Position numbers and translations under genes: made by a program. The notes under the pieces were generated by a model. It saw only the letters and a list, made by a program, of their open reading frames with translations. It was not told where the DNA came from and searched no databases. 6,748 nucleotides of DNA. Source: an uncultured Bacteroidales bacterium (GTDB taxonomy: Bacteria; Bacteroidota; Bacteroidia; Bacteroidales; Bacteroidaceae). The stretch lies in NCBI GenBank assembly GCA_945871755.1, contig CAMBWV010000055.1, positions 1 through 6,748 of the forward strand. The letters are read 5' to 3'. Positions 1-6,748 of the stretch are shown in pieces (the first letter of the stretch is position 1; the number at the start of each line of letters is the position of its first letter).

Positions 1-2444
1 CTCAACGCTACAACAGAACCTACGGAGAAGGCAATGTTGCGGAAGCGGAGGAGGATGTAGAGGAAGATGGCTACGAGGGCCAGGAATACACTGATGATAG
101 CGTCCTTGGTCATGCCTTCTGCTACGCTGCTACCCACCTTCTGCGAGGAGACGATGGAGCCGCCGGCCTTGTTGTCGCGGTCCTTAAAGGTATCGTAGTC
201 GGCCTTGATGAGTCCGGCATCCTTCAGTGCTTTGTGTACGAACTGCTCTACCTCGGTGTCCACGTTAGGACCTTCTTCGTTGATGCGGTAGTTGGTGGTC
301 AAGCGGACGCAACGGCTTTCGCTGGTCACAACGGTGATGGCGTTGACAATGGCTTCGGGGTCTTTGGCATCTGCCTTGACGGCCTTTGCCACGGCTTCCT
401 TGACAGCCTCGGGCGTAGTCTGCTTGTTCTCAAACTCGATAACGAAATTGCGACCACCCGTGAAGTCAATACCCTTGGACAAACCGCGCACAGCGAGGAA
501 GCCTACGGAAACGACGGCGAAGATGGCGAAAATCGTGATGCTGGACTTGGCCTTCTCCATAAACTTGATGGCTGTGCCACCATCGAAACCGCGAGAAAGG
601 GCGGTGTTGAAGGTGAGGCCCATCCACTTATCGCGGTTGAGGAAGTGCTCGTAAACGATACGGGTCATCCAAACTGCGGTGAAGAACGAAGCGCAGATAC
701 CGATACCGAGCGTAAGGGCGAAACCGCGAATCGGGCCTGTACCGAAGTTGTAGAGGATGATGGCAGTAATAATGGAAGTAAGGTTGGAGTCGAAGATGGC
801 AGAGAACGCGTTGCCGTAACCATCGGCGAGCGCCTGCTTGATATTCTTACCGCCGCGCAGTTCTTCCTTGATACGCTCGTAGATAAGCACGTTGGCATCC
901 ACAGCCATACCAAGCGAAAGCACCATACCGGCAATACCGCTCATGGTGAGGGCTGCCTGGAAGGAGGTGAGCACGCCGAAGGTAAGGAAGAAGTTGAAGA
1001 GGAGGGCGCAGTTGGCCACCATACCGGGGATGAAGCCGTAGGCGAGGCACATGAACACCATCAAGAGCACGAGGGCGATAACGCAAGCCATGAATCCGGC
1101 GTGGATAGATGCTTCACCGAGGCTCGGGCCAACGGTTTCGTCCTGCACAATCTTGAGGCTGACGTCCATACGACCAGAATTGAGCACGTTGCTCAGGTCG
1201 CGGGTATCGTCAATGGTGAAGCTACCCGAAATCTGGGAGTTGCCACCGGCAATTTTCTCGTTCACATTGGGCGCGCTATATACGAAACCGTCGAGCACGA
1301 TGGCCACGGAGCGGTGTACGTTCTTCTCGGTGAGCTTAGCCCATTCCGTAGAAGCGCGGTTGGTCATCGTCATGGAAACGATGGGCTGGTGCTGTTCGTT
1401 GAAGTCGGCCTTGGCAGTCTTGATCACGTCGCCCTGCATGGAGGGACCGCCGTTCTTAGACTTGAGAAGGTAGAGGGCATAACCGATGCTTACGTTCTCG
1501 ATGCTGCCATCCTTCTTCTTCATAGGCTGCGTCTCTTCCTTGACGCTCCATGCCAGACAGAGGTCGGCGGGGAGGGAAGTCTTGGCAGCGCGATAGGCGT
1601 CCATGATAGCGGTGGTGTCTTCCTTGCTACGGGTGTAGCCAACGATGCAACCGCCACCAGGATACTGGAGATTCTTGCCAACGATTTCGGCAATGGCGGG
1701 CACTTCGTCCAGACGGTAGGTCTCCCAGAACTGAAGGTTAGCGCTACCCGTGAGAAGCTTCTTCACACGCTCGGGCTCCTTGATACCAGGCATTTCTACC
1801 ATAATCTGACCCATCTGGCCACGTCCCTTGAGAATCTGAATGTTGGGCTGAGCCACACCGAAGCGGTCGATACGCGTACGAATCACCTCGTTGGCATTGG
1901 CCACGGCCGATTCCACCTTCTTGACGAGGGCGGCCTTGACGTCAGCATTGCTGGACGAGGGCGTGATGCCTTCAAGGTTGGAGGCGAAGGCGCCAGCGAG
2001 GTTTTCGCCATACGCCTTGACGAACTCATCGAGGAGGTCGCCGCCGTTCTGTTTTACGTTTTCACTGGCCGTTTGAATAGCCTTGTCCACTTTGGCCTGC
2101 ACGTTCTTGTCTGCGCCTGCGGTGTTCTTGAGCACGTCAGCGATAGACACTTCGAGGATGACGTTCATACCACCCTTGAGGTCGAGGCCGAGGCCGATTT
2201 GCAGCTGTTCGCACTCCTTCAGCGTCTTCCACATATAGACTTTCTCGTTACCCATGGAGTCGAGGTAAGCCTGGCGGAAATCGTTGAATCGCTTTTCGTC
2301 GAACTTCTGGCCCTTGAGTTTGGCTGCTGCATACGCATCGGCCTTCTTGCCATAGTTGTTAGTCACTACGGAGAAGGAGAGGTAGAACAGGCAAATCAAA
2401 GTCAGGAGCACTGCAATGACCTTAACGAATCCTTTGTTTTGCAT
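1..2444 (-). CDS. secDF: Protein translocase subunit SecDF (SecD-SecF fusion), 3' end cut by window edge
   Basis: SecDF is an inner-membrane accessory of the SecYEG translocon that uses the proton gradient to pull proteins across the membrane. The frame is open from the ATG at 2442-2444 to the left edge, giving 814 residues. What is visible: a first membrane segment at about residues 7-27; a large periplasmic P1 domain carrying GLGLDLKGGMN (84-94) and RIDRFGV (191-197); then a five-helix membrane block at about 450-593. Its fourth membrane helix (third of that block) leads into VDANVLIYERIKEEL, with D516 at the position of the proton-pathway aspartate known in SecD. The SecF half starts near residue 629 with a helix (634-652), the family motif GIDFTGG (658-664), a periplasmic loop and a helix at about 781-799. 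Fused Bacteroidales proteins are roughly 1000 residues, so about 190 are missing, including the SecF helices with the partner Arg. The start is supported by the following hydrophobic helix and an A-rich upstream stretch without Shine-Dalgarno, usual in this phylum. Identification is firm; it is truncated only by the window. Confidence 0.96.
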   Translation of the reverse strand, partial: MQNKGFVKVIAVLLTLICLFYLSFSVVTNNYGKKADAYAAAKLKGQKFDEKRFNDFRQAYLDSMGNEKVYMWKTLKECEQLQIGLGLDLKGGMNVILEVSIADVLKNTAGADKNVQAKVDKAIQTASENVKQNGGDLLDEFVKAYGENLAGAFASNLEGITPSSSNADVKAALVKKVESAVANANEVIRTRIDRFGVAQPNIQILKGRGQMGQIMVEMPGIKEPERVKKLLTGSANLQFWETYRLDEVPAIAEIVGKNLQYPGGGCIVGYTRSKEDTTAIMDAYRAAKTSLPADLCLAWSVKEETQPMKKKDGSIENVSIGYALYLLKSKNGGPSMQGDVIKTAKADFNEQHQPIVSMTMTNRASTEWAKLTEKNVHRSVAIVLDGFVYSAPNVNEKIAGGNSQISGSFTIDDTRDLSNVLNSGRMDVSLKIVQDETVGPSLGEASIHAGFMACVIALVLLMVFMCLAYGFIPGMVANCALLFNFFLTFGVLTSFQAALTMSGIAGMVLSLGMAVDANVLIYERIKEELRGGKNIKQALADGYGNAFSAIFDSNLTSIITAIILYNFGTGPIRGFALTLGIGICASFFTAVWMTRIVYEHFLNRDKWMGLTFNTALSRGFDGGTAIKFMEKAKSSITIFAIFAVVSVGFLAVRGLSKGIDFTGGRNFVIEFENKQTTPEAVKEAVAKAVKADAKDPEAIVNAITVVTSESRCVRLTTNYRINEEGPNVDTEVEQFVHKALKDAGLIKADYDTFKDRDNKAGGSIVSSQKVGSSVAEGMTKDAIISVFLALVAIFLYILLRFRNIAFSVGSVVAL

Positions 2445-2491
2445 TGTTGTTTTGAGTTATTGATTATTGATATTTTTAGGCGTAGTGGATG

Positions 2492-2512
2492 GATATTCCT
2501 GGGCGGAATATC
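2492..2512 (-). promoter_or_regulatory. Hairpin 2 in the predicted secDF leader
   Basis: A perfect 8-bp inverted repeat, GATATTCC (2492-2499) and GGAATATC (2505-2512), with a 5-base loop. It sits 47 bases before the ATG, separated from it by an AT-rich single-stranded stretch suited to ribosome loading. The same dyad could instead be a protein-binding operator at the DNA level. Confidence 0.5.
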
Positions 2513-2525
2513 ACGTGCGAACCTG

Positions 2526-2543
2526 CCCTGGCGGCGGTCAGGG
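2526..2543 (-). promoter_or_regulatory. Hairpin 1 in the predicted secDF leader
   Basis: CCCTG (2526-2530) pairs with CAGGG (2539-2543) around an 8-base GC-rich loop. It lies about 10 bases after the predicted transcription start. It may stabilise the mRNA or form part of a regulatory leader; I do not recognise a known riboswitch class. Confidence 0.4.
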
Positions 2544-2559
2544 TACACTATTGAGCGTG

Positions 2560-2567
2560 CAAATATA
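2560..2567 (-). promoter_or_regulatory. Predicted secDF promoter, -7 box TATATTTG
   Basis: On the minus strand these bases read TATATTTG, a full match to the Bacteroidota -7 consensus TAnnTTTG used by the primary sigma factor. The -33 element is weak: at the usual 19-21-base spacing there is only T-rich sequence, and a clean TTTG lies too close (11 bases). The expected start of transcription is near 2553, leaving a leader of roughly 110 bases before the secDF ATG. Confidence 0.6.
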
Positions 2568-2671
2568 CAGATTTTTTTCAAAAGGCACAGAAAATCAAGA
2601 GCTCTAATTTATTATTTATGATGTAGAAGGGGCGAAATGGCGCTGCGGGAGGCTGCATCGGGGGCTTTTTC

Positions 2672-2712
2672 TAGGAAGAAAGCGGGGCCGCACTGGTGGT
2701 GCGGCCCCGCTT
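2672..2712 (-). terminator. Intrinsic terminator of the ENGase gene
   Basis: A perfect 12-bp GC-rich stem, GCGGGGCCGCAC (2682-2693) with GTGCGGCCCCGC (2699-2710), closes a 5-base loop; two A-T pairs extend it to 14 bp (2680-2712). Read on the minus strand the stem is followed by TTTCTTCC, an interrupted T-run. The plus-strand side has no T-run, so it acts in the direction of the ENGase gene, whose stop codon is about 160 bases upstream. It should separate that gene from secDF. Confidence 0.82.
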
Positions 2713-2760
2713 ATGGAGAGGATGGGAGAGGATGGGAGAGGATGGAAGAGGATTATAGAG
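2711..2760. repeat. Degenerate tandem repeat, about five 10-bp units of GATGGGAGAG
   Basis: Units at 2721 and 2731 are identical (GATGGGAGAG). The unit at 2741 differs at one base, and those at 2711 and 2751 are more diverged. Related purine-rich sequence continues to about 2773, where the 9-bp array begins. All purines lie on the plus strand, so an ENGase transcript would carry a long pyrimidine-rich tract directly before the terminator stem. Confidence 0.85.
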
Positions 2761-2773
2761 GAGAAAGAGGATG

Positions 2774-2809
2774 GAGAATCTAGAGAATCTAGAGAATCTA
2801 GAAAATCTA
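2774..2809. repeat. Tandem repeat, four 9-bp units of GAGAATCTA
   Basis: Three perfect copies of GAGAATCTA are followed by a fourth with one change (GAAAATCTA). Each junction makes the palindrome TCTAGA, at 2779, 2788, 2797 and 2806, exactly 9 bases apart. Because the unit is a multiple of three, the plus strand reads as a repeated Glu-Asn-Leu peptide, but that frame simply runs on into the antisense of the ENGase gene and is not credible as protein. The array lies in the presumed 3' untranslated part of the ENGase mRNA. It may vary in copy number between strains. Confidence 0.9.
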
Positions 2810-2826
2810 GAAGCCCCAAGCTCCCA

Positions 2827-2841
2827 GCGGCGCTGCGCCGC
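2827..2841 (-). other. Short GC-rich hairpin just after the ENGase stop codon
   Basis: GCGGCG (2827-2832) and CGCCGC (2836-2841) form a perfect 6-bp stem around a 3-base loop, 28 bases beyond the stop codon. No T-run follows on the minus strand, so it is a poor terminator alone. It could protect the mRNA 3' end or be a chance product of GC-rich sequence. Confidence 0.45.
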
Positions 2842-2869
2842 CCCAAAGCAACTCCAGCCTCTGCCCTGC

Positions 2870-5800
2870 TTACTTGCGGAGGAGCTTGACGCTGCGGAGG
2901 GCCTTGCCTGCGCTCTCCACCTTCACCACGTAGGTGCCAGGAGCACCGAGGGTGACTTGCATTTGCTGGCCTGCGGAGAGAGCCTGCGTCTTCGTGGCCA
3001 CGGCCTGGCCTGCGGCATTGTACACGCGAACGGTGTAGGTGCCTGCTTGGTCGAAGTCAACGAGTACGCGGTCGCTTACTACCATCACGTCGGCCTGGTT
3101 GCCACCCACGCTGTGGATGCCGTCGTCAACGCCCTTGACCTTAATCACCTGGAAGGTGCGGCTGGCCTGTCCGAGAGAGTTGGCCAGGGTCAGGGTGACG
3201 CGATAGTCGCCGCCTTGGCTGTAGGTCAGTGTGGCGCGGCCCGATTCGCCGTTGCCCTTGCTGTTGGAAACGACGCCCTTGTTGGCCTTCCAAGTGGGCT
3301 TCGTCACAACGGGGAAAGCCGTACCTGCGATGAAGGGGCAGCCAGACGTATATTCGGGAACGAGCCAACCGAATGTGCCTTGGCCTTCGCCGCCACCTGC
3401 TGTCCACGAGTGGGTTCCTGCCTTCACACCAGCCTTTGAGCCAACTGCGGCAAAGGTGTTGTCAGCGCCAGCCTGGTCTTCAAGACTCCAGAAAGCGAGG
3501 ACGTTGCTGGGCAGTGCGCTGGGGTTGATGTCGCCCATGGAGGCCTTGACCTCTGCGTCGGTCAGCACGCCGTCGTAAACTACGAGGTTGTCGATCGTGC
3601 CGTCAATACCAGCGCGGCCGTGGGCATCACCACCGATAGCGAGCACCTGACCGGAGGTAATCTGGTAAACTTGGCTTTCGTAGCCAGGCTGCGTGGTCTG
3701 TTCGCCGCTGTTGGTGCGCTTCCACTTCGTCACATTCTGCTTCACGCCGTTCACGTAGTAGTCAGCGCGGAATTTGCCGTCTTTCCAGTCGAAGGTATAG
3801 GCAAGGTGTACCCAGTTGCCGATGGGCAACTTCGTATTGCCGTAAGTATATTGCAACTCGTTGTTGCTGGACATATCTGTGCCGCGGAAGGTGAAGCTAC
3901 CCATGCTGCCGTCTTCCTGGATGTTGCACCAAATCCAACCCCAGTCGGTCTTGGGCCAGCCGTCCTGCTTGTTGGCGACGGAGAGCAACTGTGTCTCGCC
4001 AGAAGCGAGTTTGTTAATCTTGAGCCAGAAGGCCACGGAGAAGGACTTCGTGCCCGTCACGCCGAGGTCGGCGCACTTCGCACCGAAGCGCTGTTCGGCC
4101 AGGTTGACACCCTGCGAACCTGCACCGTCGGCCTTGCGACCGGTATAGGCAAGGGCGATTTCTTCGTCCGTCTCCACCTCGATGTCGGCCTCTTCGCCGT
4201 TAGCGGTGAGCGTATAGATTTCGGGCAGTGCGCCCACGCCTTCGCTGGTAATCTGGATAAAGCTGCTGAAGCGGCGCTCTGTCTCAGGACGAGCGGTGCC
4301 TGCGGCGTTGTATTCTGCGCCCTTCACCACGAGGTCGTAACTACCTAGGTTGGGCAAGCCTTCCACGGTAATCGTGTGGCCCGTCTGCTCGAACACTTTG
4401 TTGCCCATCACGTCATAGAGTGTCCAAGTGGCAGATTCGTGCATGGGATCTACATAGGACATCTCGAAGGTTTCGCCGGGCTTGATGACGTTCTTGTTGC
4501 ACTGCACGTCGTCATTATATATATAGGTACCAGCCTCCATGTAATCGCTCCAAGCGATTTCGGAGTCGCTCTTCATATCCAGGCTGACAGCGGCCACACC
4601 GAAGCGTACTTTCTGCGAAGCATCTTTGAGTTGCAGAGGCACACTGTAGAACATACCTGCCCAAGAGGTGGTCAGGCCCATGAGCACGGGTTCTTTGCCT
4701 TCCTGCTGTGCGTAGAGTTTGAAGAGGGCGGTGTTGACGTCGATGTTGTAGCAAGGTTCACCAGTGGCTTTGTCGTTGGGCATGTTGAAGATAATCTTGC
4801 CATCCACGCCGAGGCGGCTGTAGGCCAGCACCTGTGCCTTGGTGATTTGCGGCTTGGCAGGAGCAGCGGATGTGCCGCGCACGATGGAGCACTCGCCCAG
4901 GAGGAGGTCGGCAGCCGTTGTGTTGGTGAAGTGGAGGGCAATCATGGCGAGGGTCTTGCCAGCCAGATTGCCGTCAACGGTGAAGGTGCGCTCCATCCAA
5001 GTATCCTCGTCGGCCAGCTGGCCTTTGCTGCAAAGCTGGAAGGCGTTCTCGTCGATGGCTGTGCCTTCCTGGCCTTCGGCTGTCAGCACGAGGCTGAGGT
5101 CGGTTGAACCGCTGCGCAGCTTATAGCGCAGGGTGATGACGTCGCCCATTTGCAGGGCATACTGGGTCTTGAAGAGGTGGAGGTATTCGCTGTTGGTCGA
5201 ACCGAAGATGCGCAGACACGAACCGCCCACATAGGCATCGTCCCACACGAATTCGGCATCCATACCCGTGGCGGGCACATCGGCTGCCGTACGTCCGAGG
5301 AGTTTGTCGGCAAACCACCAGCGCCACGTCGGCAGGTAGTCCTGCACGCCCACGTTGTACCAGCTGTTGTCGTTCTGGCGCACGCCTTGCCAGTTGAAGA
5401 ACTTACCGTTACCCAGGTTGAAGTAGCTGATGAACGGCTCTTCGCTCAGGTTCCAGCTCAGCGAGGAGCGCGCGGACATGAAGGAGGACATGCCGTGGAA
5501 GCTGAAGTTGTCGGCGTTGTATTTGTTGGAAACGATCACTTCGGGACAGGTCACAGGGTTACGGCTACCGCCCGTAAACCAGCGCTCGGTGCGCAGCATG
5601 TACGTGTTCTGCTTGATGGCGGGGTCGCTACCCTTTTCGCCACGGCTTTCCCAGAACATATTCTTGCTGTGTGCACCCCAGAGGCCCACGGAGATGGGAT
5701 AGTCCTTGAGCAGGGGCCAGTTGTTGGTGGCGGGCTCGTTACCCTGCATATTCACGCCTGCGTAGAGGTCGAGCGGGTCGCGGCCCAGTGCGTTTGCCTT

Positions 5801-6634
5801 GGTGACGGAGTTGCTCAGGAGTGTGGCGCGGTTCCAGTTGTAATTGAAGAAGAGGCTTGCGGCCACGTTGTCCTTGTCGCCGAAAGTCTTCTGGTTGTGG
5901 TTGCCCAAACCCTGGTCGAAGGTAATCACGCCGTTGTCGTTCGTGCCGTCGTACCAGAAGTTCTCGAATACGGGATTGGCATAGTCGCCCTTCATCTTCT
6001 TGACCAGGGCTACGTGGTAGGGAATCAGCGCCTTCTGAACGGCGAAACCACCGGAGAACTCAGAGTTGTAGCCGAGGCCGTCCACACCGTAGTAGTGGAG
6101 GAACTGGGCCATCTTGTCGGCACCTGCGTTGGCGATGGCCAAGAGATTAGCCTCCCAGTTGCCCGCCTGCATCAGGTTGCCATAGGGAATGCCGGCCACG
6201 GACGATACGCCGACACCGTTCTTGTGGGCCACATCGAGGAAGGCGGCTGGCACACGGCCGAGGGGTGCGCTCCAGTTGCCCCAGTGCGTCACGTAGGGCC
6301 AGAGGGTGAACACTTCGGAGTCGAACACGCCGTCGGGCAGTGCGTTCTTCGCCTCATCGTTGACGGGAATCCAGGCGATGAGTTTCTTGTCGTTGGCTTC
6401 GGTGATGTTCTGCCGCACCTGTGTGGCGACATTGCGGAAGCGCGCTTTGGGCTTGATACGGGAGATGAAGAAGTTGTCGTCTTCGGAGAGGGTTTGGCCC
6501 GGTTGCCAGTCGGTGATGGTCTGACCCATCTTGTCGCTGGACGTTCCCCAGACGATGTAACCTTCCTTCAGTTCCTGTGCGCCTGCACTGACACATGCCA
6601 GTGCGAGGGCGGAAAGAATAAGTGTCTTTTTCAT
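2870..6634 (-). CDS. Secreted multidomain GH85 endo-beta-N-acetylglucosaminidase with LamG-like module and T9SS sorting domain
   Basis: Predicted to hydrolyse the GlcNAc-beta-1,4-GlcNAc core of N-linked glycans, releasing the glycan from glycoprotein. A signal peptide (1 to about 20, cleavage near AGAQ) supports the start. The GH85 barrel spans about 25-400: AHKNGV (136-141), then D185-G186-x3-N190-x-E192, matching the family's catalytic Asn-x-Glu (assisting Asn, acid/base Glu); FWYDG (226-230); FFNYNW (262-267); NALGRDPLDLYAG (281-293). Then come a galactose-binding-like beta-sandwich (about 455-588), a fibronectin-III-like region (about 593-700), an Ig/PKD-like region (about 708-797), an acidic linker, a LamG/concanavalin-like fold (about 840-1032; FSVAFWLK 865-872, WVHLAYTF 941-948), a PKD-like segment (about 1095-1166) and a Por/T9SS type-A-like sorting domain (about 1178-1254; GTYVVKV 1233-1239, basic end KLLRK). 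The last implies export by T9SS to the surface or medium. At 1254 residues it is longer than Endo-A (about 645) and shorter than Endo-D (about 1650). Family, signal peptide and sorting domain are well supported; the middle module names are by eye. Confidence 0.9.
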   Translation of the reverse strand: MKKTLILSALALACVSAGAQELKEGYIVWGTSSDKMGQTITDWQPGQTLSEDDNFFISRIKPKARFRNVATQVRQNITEANDKKLIAWIPVNDEAKNALPDGVFDSEVFTLWPYVTHWGNWSAPLGRVPAAFLDVAHKNGVGVSSVAGIPYGNLMQAGNWEANLLAIANAGADKMAQFLHYYGVDGLGYNSEFSGGFAVQKALIPYHVALVKKMKGDYANPVFENFWYDGTNDNGVITFDQGLGNHNQKTFGDKDNVAASLFFNYNWNRATLLSNSVTKANALGRDPLDLYAGVNMQGNEPATNNWPLLKDYPISVGLWGAHSKNMFWESRGEKGSDPAIKQNTYMLRTERWFTGGSRNPVTCPEVIVSNKYNADNFSFHGMSSFMSARSSLSWNLSEEPFISYFNLGNGKFFNWQGVRQNDNSWYNVGVQDYLPTWRWWFADKLLGRTAADVPATGMDAEFVWDDAYVGGSCLRIFGSTNSEYLHLFKTQYALQMGDVITLRYKLRSGSTDLSLVLTAEGQEGTAIDENAFQLCSKGQLADEDTWMERTFTVDGNLAGKTLAMIALHFTNTTAADLLLGECSIVRGTSAAPAKPQITKAQVLAYSRLGVDGKIIFNMPNDKATGEPCYNIDVNTALFKLYAQQEGKEPVLMGLTTSWAGMFYSVPLQLKDASQKVRFGVAAVSLDMKSDSEIAWSDYMEAGTYIYNDDVQCNKNVIKPGETFEMSYVDPMHESATWTLYDVMGNKVFEQTGHTITVEGLPNLGSYDLVVKGAEYNAAGTARPETERRFSSFIQITSEGVGALPEIYTLTANGEEADIEVETDEEIALAYTGRKADGAGSQGVNLAEQRFGAKCADLGVTGTKSFSVAFWLKINKLASGETQLLSVANKQDGWPKTDWGWIWCNIQEDGSMGSFTFRGTDMSSNNELQYTYGNTKLPIGNWVHLAYTFDWKDGKFRADYYVNGVKQNVTKWKRTNSGEQTTQPGYESQVYQITSGQVLAIGGDAHGRAGIDGTIDNLVVYDGVLTDAEVKASMGDINPSALPSNVLAFWSLEDQAGADNTFAAVGSKAGVKAGTHSWTAGGGEGQGTFGWLVPEYTSGCPFIAGTAFPVVTKPTWKANKGVVSNSKGNGESGRATLTYSQGGDYRVTLTLANSLGQASRTFQVIKVKGVDDGIHSVGGNQADVMVVSDRVLVDFDQAGTYTVRVYNAAGQAVATKTQALSAGQQMQVTLGAPGTYVVKVESAGKALRSVKLLRK

Positions 6635-6673
6635 AGGACAGGGAGGGGTTAGTTATTATAGGTTAGTACAGGA

Positions 6674-6748
6674 TGGGGAATACCCCAATAGGAATCGAAA
6701 TAACAGGCGCGCATGGTGCGCGGAGTTGGAAGTACGCCCTGAAAGGGC
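6674..6748. other. Three small inverted repeats upstream of the ENGase gene
   Basis: Three perfect stems are packed into 75 bases: TGGGG/CCCCA (6674-6678 with 6683-6687, loop AATA), CGCGCA/TGCGCG (6708-6713 with 6717-6722, loop TGG) and GCCCT/AGGGC (6736-6740 with 6744-6748, loop GAA) touching the window edge. They may be the end of an upstream gene's 3' region, an interspersed repeat or regulatory dyads. No TAnnTTTG box is evident between them and the ENGase start, so the promoter may be weak or lie outside the window. Confidence 0.45.

Larger units (their letters stand above)
2445..2869. other. 425-base intergenic region between the ENGase stop and the secDF start
   Basis: This stretch has no gene I can support. 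In the direction of transcription it holds the 3' end of the ENGase transcript (a GC hairpin, two adjacent tandem-repeat arrays, an intrinsic terminator), an unassigned stretch at about 2568-2675, and then the secDF promoter and a leader with two hairpins. Open frames crossing it lack any start context or recognisable protein and come from the simple repeats or the antisense of flanking genes. Confidence 0.8.

Noticed and set aside
2402..2548. A 49-codon minus-strand frame from a GTG in the secDF leader, overlapping the secDF start, as a possible arrest peptide
   Set aside because: It has a non-ATG start with no supporting signal, no hydrophobic export segment as in VemP or SecM, and an ending inside secDF; most likely chance.
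234..2621. A 795-codon open frame on the plus strand across nearly all of secDF
   Set aside because: Its codons are the exact reverse complements of secDF codons in the aligned frame. It stays open because secDF avoids TTA, CTA and TCA. The predicted peptide is His/Glu/Gly-rich with no recognisable domain, whereas the minus strand is unmistakably SecDF.
2771..3439. A plus-strand open frame starting with a repeated Glu-Asn-Leu peptide
   Set aside because: The repeat peptide comes from the 9-bp DNA array, and the remainder is antisense of the ENGase gene.
6584..6604. Possible lipobox (ALAC, Cys14) in the ENGase signal peptide, suggesting a lipoprotein
   Set aside because: The residues before Cys14 (Ala-Leu-Ala) do not fit the usual Leu-Ala/Ser-Gly/Ala order, a better signal peptidase I site follows at about residue 20, and the C-terminal T9SS domain fits a non-lipidated cargo.
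5150..6652. A 500-codon plus-strand open frame, with others at 3620-4348 and 4376-5107
   Set aside because: These are likewise codon-aligned mirror frames of the ENGase gene, with the same codon-bias explanation and no start signals or domains.
1..6748. secDF and the ENGase gene as one operon or a dedicated secretion system
   Set aside because: A strong terminator and a separate consensus promoter box lie between them, and SecDF is a housekeeping factor.

Overview
The window suggests a member of the Bacteroidota, order Bacteroidales, most likely Prevotellaceae-like. Five things point there: a fused SecD-SecF protein; a Por/type IX secretion (T9SS) C-terminal sorting domain on a large secreted glycosidase; a promoter box matching the Bacteroidota -7 consensus TAnnTTTG; A-rich or otherwise non-Shine-Dalgarno translation starts; and G+C-leaning codon use (Leu mostly CTC/CTG, with TTA, CTA and TCA rare). 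The genus call is inference.

Both genes lie on the minus strand. Reading in the direction of transcription (right to left): 6635-6748 is a short upstream region with three small hairpins and no convincing promoter. 2870-6634 encodes a 1254-residue secreted, multidomain glycoside hydrolase family 85 endo-beta-N-acetylglucosaminidase (ENGase). It has a signal peptide, a GH85 catalytic barrel, several beta-sandwich modules, a LamG-like lectin fold and a T9SS sorting domain. 2445-2869 is a 425-base intergenic region. It holds a small GC hairpin, a four-unit 9-bp tandem repeat, a degenerate 10-bp tandem repeat, a strong intrinsic terminator for the ENGase gene, then the promoter and a structured leader for the next gene. 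1-2444 is the first 814 codons of secDF, which runs off the left edge.

Functionally, the ENGase is predicted to cleave the GlcNAc-GlcNAc core of N-glycans on glycoproteins at the cell surface or outside the cell. SecDF is the proton-driven accessory factor of the Sec translocon, the route that takes proteins such as this one across the inner membrane before T9SS carries them across the outer membrane. That link is general: the terminator and the separate promoter argue that the two genes are independent units, not an operon. No SusC/SusD pair, transporter or other glycosidase is visible, so a polysaccharide-utilisation locus cannot be claimed. I found no tRNA, rRNA, CRISPR array, insertion sequence or clear sign of a new defence or mobile system. 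The long plus-strand open frames are codon-aligned mirror images of the two real genes.
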